A stretch of DNA of 64,000 bases, taken from positions 74,272,095 through 74,336,094 of the forward strand of contig CM059562.1 of the NCBI GenBank assembly GCA_030386875.1. Direction: 5' to 3'. Source of the DNA: Morinoia aosen (taxonomy: Eukaryota; Arthropoda; Malacostraca; Amphipoda; Talitridae). The position numbers and the translations under genes are program-made. Below are positions 58,936 to 64,000 of this stretch, piece by piece. The notes below the pieces were generated by a model that was not told the DNA's origin, searched no databases, and saw only the letters and a program-made list of their open reading frames with translations. Numbering within the stretch: position 1 is the stretch's first letter; each line of letters begins with the position of its first letter.

Positions 58936-59085
58936 TTTAAAGTGACATTTGTCTAACGAAAATGTTCTAAAGTAACATTTGTCTAGCGGAAATGTCCTAA
59001 AGGGATATTTTTCTAGCGGAAATGTCCCAAAGTAATACTTGTCCAGCGGGAATGTCTTAATGTGATATTTTCCTAGCGTAAATGG
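58936..59085. repeat. 30-bp tandem repeat, 5 copies
   Basis: The unit carries taaagtaacatttgtctagc and ggaaatgtcc, with about 30-bp spacing. Copies differ by a few substitutions each. Confidence 0.93.
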
Positions 59086-59954
59086 CTGCGATCATCATGA
59101 GCAGGATCTAATTTCAGAAATGCTACGTAAGGCCGACCATTTGGCCACAAAGCACCGTCATTGCTCATCGTTAGCCCGATGGCCTCGAAGCGTTGCTGCG
59201 GTCCGCAAAAGCGAACAAAATAAAGCCAGATGACCCGAGTACGTGTGGGCCCTAGCAAGAGCCATGGTCCCGCAAAAGCTATAGTCTCGAGCAAAAAATG
59301 TTTCACGGGAGATTGGAACAAAGCTCCAAGGCGCGCGTTGAGCACACACCTCCTGGATCCAAAAATCCCGGACGGTTCCGGTGGGAAACTCGAGCTTGTG
59401 AAGAGTAAAACTAAAAGAGTAACCTTAGTAAAAGTGACCTCAGGTCATCGCTGTTGTCTTCGTCACGGTACGCTTTCAAGAGCCCAGATGGCAGTTCGTA
59501 GCGCACTGGAACTGTAGTTAAACTTGAGGCTGAAAATTGTCAATTCTAACCTGAGCAACTTTCACCAAGTAATAAAATTAACATCCCTTAGAAGAATGCT
59601 TTTTTCAATTAATTTTTCTTTTTCCTTAGAGAATAAGGTAAAATACAGATGATTTAGACACTAAAAGGCTACACTTCTAGTTTCCTACGTTTGAAATCAT
59701 AACAGTCAAAAATCAGAAAGCAAGAACCGCGCGTGGGTGCGTTAGTATTTTATGCAAATGTTATTATTTAAGTTGGCGTTGCACTAGCAAAGAATACAGG
59801 AACGCGTTCTCTTACGCTGATTATATTTTTAGTACACCACGGGCTGAGCTTTGGAGAAGTTCCGTACTGGATGGTCACGCGCTCCCGAACTCCAGCCGTA
59901 AACCGCGGGCTTAGCGAGGACCTGTTCCCTCTCCCCCTGGCTGCGCTGCCGAAT
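59086..59954. other. GC-rich island with facing open frames, unassigned
   Basis: From 59090 to 59480 both strands are open: minus 59073-59345, with FEAIGLTMSNDGALWPNG, and plus 59230-59517. Composition is unlike the flanks, so this may be an exon or the remains of an element, but neither frame resembles a family I know. Confidence 0.35.
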
Positions 59955-60840
59955 CTCTCTGGGCCCTTCTGTCTGCATTGTTTTCCTTTTCAGTCCCTTT
60001 CTCTCTGGACCCGTCTGTATGTTTTGTTTTCCCTTTCACTTCTTCCTTTTTTACGTTGTTGCTCTTTCAAGGCCCATCTTTCTGCATTTTTTCAATCTTC
60101 ATTTCCTTCTTTTTACGTTGTTGCTCTTCTCTGAATGATCCCTTCTGTTTGCATTGTTTTCCCTTTCACTCCCTTCCTTTTTTTCAATGTTGCTCTTTCA
60201 CTTCTTCCTTTTTTCCAGTACTGTCTTCTCAATCCCTTTCCTTCTGCATTGTTTTTTCTTTCAATCCCTCTTTTTTTAATATTGCTCTCTCCATTCCTTT
60301 TTTCCTTAATTATTTTATCTTTCACTCTCTTTTTCTTTAATACTACCCTCTTCATTCAATTTTTTTCGTTGTTTTCCCTTTCACTACCTCCTTTTTTCAA
60401 TGCTGCCCTCTCCATCCCTTTCTTTCAGCATGCCCTTTGTCTTCACTCTCTTCTTTTTACGTTCTTGTTCCTCAGCAACAACGATCTTTCCTTCTGTATT
60501 GTTTTTAGTTTCTCTTCCATCTTTTTCAATGCTCCCATTTTTTTTGCAGAGCGACCTTCATGTCATTAATTTTGAACTTCTGCCTTTAAATTCAATTTTT
60601 TTATTGCTGCTCTTCCATCCCCTGGTTTTTGCACTGCTTCTACTCACCATCCTACTCCTATTGCAGTCCTGCTCCTCTTCATTCTCTGCTTTTTTTGAAC
60701 TGCTGCTCTCACCCTTCCATTCCCATCTATTTGCACTGTAGTCCATTAGATTCACTTCTTTTCGCACGTCGACCTCTCTCTCTGGACACATTTCTTTGCA
60801 CTGCTGCCCACTATATTCCTTTCACTTCGAACCAAAGCTG
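59955..60840 (+). repeat. Pyrimidine-rich degenerate repeat tract (about 0.9 kb)
   Basis: The + strand is strongly C/T-rich. Words such as gcattgttttccctttcact, ttccttttttcaatgttgct and ctctttca recur at irregular 45-60 bp spacing. The long + frames (Phe/Leu/Ser-rich) and their Lys/Arg/Glu-rich minus partners are by-products of the base bias. Confidence 0.88.
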
Positions 60841-61664
60841 TCGTTTATTGATTCGGTACCTCAGACTCTACTTTTGTATGTAAAATATATTTGTTAAATA
60901 ATGATCAAAAAAGCTTCTTCTAGATTTTTGCTGCTGGTATCAAGAAAAGAAGAAAACTAACCATGCACTAAGTCTACTCTGTCACTTCTCTCGTGTGGTG
61001 TTAGTTTCGCTCAGCAAGCGTTCAAATAGTTCAGGTCGTCTTCTGACCTACTAAGCTATAGTTGCACCAATTTTGTATTGCGTATTCTGAGGAACACAAA
61101 ATCTGAAGAAATGATGCAAGCTCACTGCTCGAGAAAGAGCTTTGCGCATCTCCAGCATCACAAGACTGGTGTTACGAATTTTTAAATGTCCAACACCTAC
61201 AGTTTATTATGTCATTATTATGACAATTGTGTCGAAATAACCATGTGAATGAGCATCGAGTATTGAGAGACCACTGTCAAAGAAGAAATAGGAAAATTTG
61301 AGTTTTTCGGAGTATAAAATTGCCTTTTTATTTTCACATTGGTATTGTCCGATGTCACCTCTATCATACAATATATTAGGTTATAAACTTATCGATAGTA
61401 AAATAAACTTTTGTATAAATATCTTTAGTAAAACCTCCACAGACAAGCTCACACAACCTGATATTCGAAAAAGAACAAAAAACAGCTTATTTTCAATAAA
61501 GACGCTAAATATTTTTAGTTTTTAAAACATTTTAACTTGACAATCCTTAGTTTACAAAAACACCATTGAGAAATTATAACGTCTATGAATTACATGAGTA
61601 TTTAACAGCATTCGAACCGTGCTTAGTTAGCAGCATTCAAGTAAAAAATCGTTTTTGTTTCCAG
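60841..61664. other. No recognised feature
   Basis: AT-rich; no gene or repeat recognised apart from the splice-like tttgtttccag that ends at 61664. Confidence 0.5.
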
Positions 61665-61792
61665 ACCGCAGCGCCGCAACAGCAGCAGCAGCAGCAAGCG
61701 GCAGTGCGGTGCAACATTGTACATCATTGTACTTTTACTGGGCCACTCCCTGCCTCAGTCCCGCCTGTGACGGCGGTTGTATCGGGGATTTG
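61665..61792 (+). other. Candidate unassigned exon (128 bp) with a CAG run
   Basis: A good acceptor, cgtttttgtttccag, ends at 61664, and a good donor, TTG|GTGAGG, starts at 61793. The DNA between is GC-rich in an AT-rich setting. Two of three + frames are open: one begins TAAPQQQQQQQAAVRCNIV, the other DRSAATAAAAASGSAVQH and goes on to WATPCLSPACDGGCIGDL. I recognise neither. It could be a coding exon, a UTR exon or chance. Confidence 0.35.
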
Positions 61793-61859
61793 GTGAGGGT
61801 CGTTTGTTCCCTCACGTGGCCCATGGCAGGGGGGAGGAGTACTCGAAGTCGGAGGTGTT

Positions 61860-62180
61860 GTTTGCTCGTGGCCCTCGACGGATGGGAAAATTCCTTAGAG
61901 TTGAAATACGTAAAATATTTTTCTCGTAGATCTCGGTAAGTGGAAAAAGCCTTCAGAGTTTCAGATTACAAATTTTATACCCTCGTAACCCTTTTTGGGT
62001 GGAGAGGGTCATGTAAGCATCAAATTGTGAATTTAGTTCCTCGGGACTCTCATCGAATGTAAAAAATCCTCAAAGTTGTAATTCGCAAACGTTGTTCTAT
62101 AAGAAATCTCGTAGGGTGGAAAAGCCATCAGTGTTACAAACTGCCCCTTTAGTACCTTCGTGGTCATCTATGGGGGGAGA
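61860..62180. repeat. Degenerate repeat of about 60-70 bp, 4-5 copies
   Basis: The words ctcgtag(a)tctcg, (g)tggaaaa(a)gccttcagagtt and acaaa(t)tt recur, each copy well diverged from the next. Confidence 0.65.
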
Positions 62181-62714
62181 GGGTGTAAGAGTTAGCGTTA
62201 TTCCCTGGCAACAAGGAATAATTTGATAAAAATTCATGAAAAAAGGGAACAATATCTATGCACTGTGGAGTAGTTTCTCACTTTCTCGAACCGGTTATGG
62301 TAGTTTGAAATCCTTCTTGAATCTGGTCACGATCATGTGGCTCTGAATCGATCACGGGATCTGTTTATGTGGCAAGAGTAGGAAGTGGAAGGACACACCA
62401 AGAGAGAAACAGTATGAGAATGTTAGGCTTCAAAAAATAAAATCTGGCGGGAGAAAATTTTTTCAAGTGAATGAAAAGTAAAACTAGGAAATATCTCTTC
62501 TAAAACGTGTTTTTTTCATGTTCATTTCCTTCAAGCACGCAAATTAGATTTTTCATTCGAACTTGCATGTTGGATTCATCAGTGAAGTTACCATGAAAGG
62601 TGTGTCAGTCAAGCCAGTGCTCAAGTCTTCAACTTTGCAAACATGATGCACTTATTTACGACCTAAAAAATTTAAAAATTTTAGGCTTTCACCATAGGCT
62701 TCCTAAACCCAACT
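62181..62714. other. No recognised feature
   Basis: AT-rich without identified genes or repeats. Confidence 0.5.
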
Positions 62715-63057
62715 TTATCCAACGACAAAATCGCCCTTGAACCTCTCACGTACTTTCGCCACTTCGCAGCGTGATACTTGCGCGATATCTAACCATCCGG
62801 CAAAGTTATATTTCTGCATTACCTCCCGCAAATGATCATTTCTTACTTTGTTGCGAAGTTGGCGGTGTTTGTGAAAAGAAGAAGCCATTCTGCGGCGAGC
62901 AACGGTCATCTGTCGAGTGAACTTTTCCCCTCAACTCGATGACCTCATAGGAAAGTTTTGCGAGGCCCTCGACTGCAGATGACTGATTAAATAAATAGCA
63001 CAATATGCCCCCGTGTATAGCGCGCAATTCCGCCTGATGAAGGTCAAGTTTATTCAT
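62715..63057 (-). other. Unassigned coding-like segment on the minus strand
   Basis: Two overlapping minus-strand frames (62836-63057, with LDLHQAELRAIHGGILCYLF, and 62715-62909, with HLREVMQKYNFAGWLDIAQV) have balanced, protein-like composition and higher GC than the flanks. I cannot assign them to a family. The segment may be the remains of a mobile or viral element or of a host exon. Confidence 0.35.
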
Positions 63058-63779
63058 TCCATGTACTTTTGGGATTGTGTATCCAAGTTACGCTTGGCTT
63101 CTGAGACCTCGCTATTGGGCATGCAAGAGCATGCAGTATTTACTGAATAACTGATTGGATTAAGCATCTCACGCTTCATGATGAAGCGTCCGTCTTACTG
63201 GCCAACTTTGCCTGAGTGGAGCCAGTATTGATAAACTTGTCCTGTGGAGGCCTTTGTCATTCTTCTGACCTCTGATGACCTCTGATGATTTCGATCACAT
63301 GAGTATGAAGAAAGTTTTTAATGAAAAAAGAAAAGGGAAAAATAGATATGTTCAGTTCTCCATAATACAAGTGTAAGCATCTGACTTAACATCGTAGTTT
63401 GCTGATTGTAGACTATTCGAGAAAAATGGTATCTAGGATGCGTGACGCGTATCTCAAAATAAATCCAGGGTTAGAAAACACAAAACCTTTGAGAACGTGT
63501 ACGTCATCCCCAAAAATGAAAGTGAAGGTATGAGAAAACTTCTCTGAAAGTTAGCCTTTTTGCAAGGCAACATTTTTAGGTTTTCTTCTAACCACTGCAT
63601 CCTTTCTTGCTCTCAAAACAAGAAAAAATCCGCTCGTGAGAGATCAGCCTCTTTGGCTGCAGAAGCAAGTTCAGCAAAATGGAAGTCTCCTACTCAGTCG
63701 ACTTATCTTGAGAAAAATAGATAAATGTGAACTTAGGCGTTTCTCATGTGAACTTTTTGTAAATTCGTAAACCCAATGC
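63058..63779. other. No recognised feature
   Basis: A short duplication (ctgacctctgatgacctctgatgatt) lies at 63263-63290; otherwise nothing was seen. Confidence 0.5.
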
Positions 63780-64000
63780 ACATCCTAACACCTTCAACTC
63801 TGTTATTCTCTTTCGTATCCAATGCGTATTTATTCCGTATCAACTAATTCACTGAGATCTATTTCGTATGAGCATTACCTTTGCATTCATCTTGCCTTGC
63901 ATAATTCACTAGGATCTATTTTGCATTTGCGTTCCTTGTGTATGCATCTTGCGTCAGCTAATTTATTTTAGATCCGGTTCGGATCTGTGTTCACCTATTC
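63780..64000. repeat. 57-bp tandem repeat, 3-4 copies, running off the window
   Basis: The word aattcact(g/a)(a/g)gatctatttt starts at 63846 and 63903, with a diverged copy at 63960 (aatttattttagatc); spacing is 57 bp. An older copy precedes it from about 63785. The array may continue beyond 64000. Confidence 0.88.

Noticed and set aside
59871-60741. Phe/Leu/Ser-rich long frames as membrane proteins
   Set aside because: Hydrophobicity follows from the T/C bias of the tract; several frames overlap on both strands.

Overview
The window looks like arthropod (most likely insect) nuclear DNA: AT-rich, almost wholly non-coding, and packed with short tandem repeats and small hairpin transposons. 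The anchor for this reading is one host gene. Two GC-rich exons on the + strand (about 7598-7766 and 10746-10855) encode the C-terminal half of the second immunoglobulin domain and the hydrophobic tail of a Dpr (defective proboscis extension response) family cell-surface protein, a family known from arthropods. The rest of that gene must lie to the left of the window or in exons too short to see. No tRNA, rRNA, CRISPR array or bacterial-type operon was found.

Layout. 1-1103: internal fragment of a Ty3/Gypsy LTR retrotransposon (protease and protease-RT linker), cut by the window edge. 1.5-6.0 kb: featureless. 6.0-10.9 kb: the Dpr-like 3' end, with tandem arrays beside each exon: a 91-bp satellite and a degenerate 17-bp array upstream, a 17-bp array that starts exactly at the 5' splice site, and 28-bp and 45-bp arrays before the last acceptor. 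11-36 kb: intergenic DNA or introns of unseen genes, with many degenerate minisatellites, two hairpin MITE families (A: 13.2, 18.0, 51.5 and 56.3 kb; B: 12.4 and 35.0 kb), a 543-bp mariner-ended foldback element at 30.3-30.9 kb and a hammerhead/Penelope-like motif at 25.6 kb.

36.3-44.6 kb is a satellite block with at least six unrelated arrays in a row. The largest is 55 copies of a 65-bp unit (37.57-41.16 kb). It is followed by about 34 copies of a 35-bp unit, a 19-bp array and a 43-bp array with almost no stop codons on either strand. 44.6-64 kb holds a Tc1/mariner transposase remnant (45.06-45.25 kb), more minisatellites (127, 86, 88, 31, 30, 70 and 57 bp), a 0.9-kb pyrimidine-rich tract and a few GC-rich islands with short open frames that I cannot assign.

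Apart from the Dpr-like exons and the element fragments, no open frame here resembles a protein I know. Most of the longer ones are by-products of tandem repeats with few stop codons. No set of genes works together in this window. Its interest lies in repeat architecture around a neuronal cell-recognition gene.
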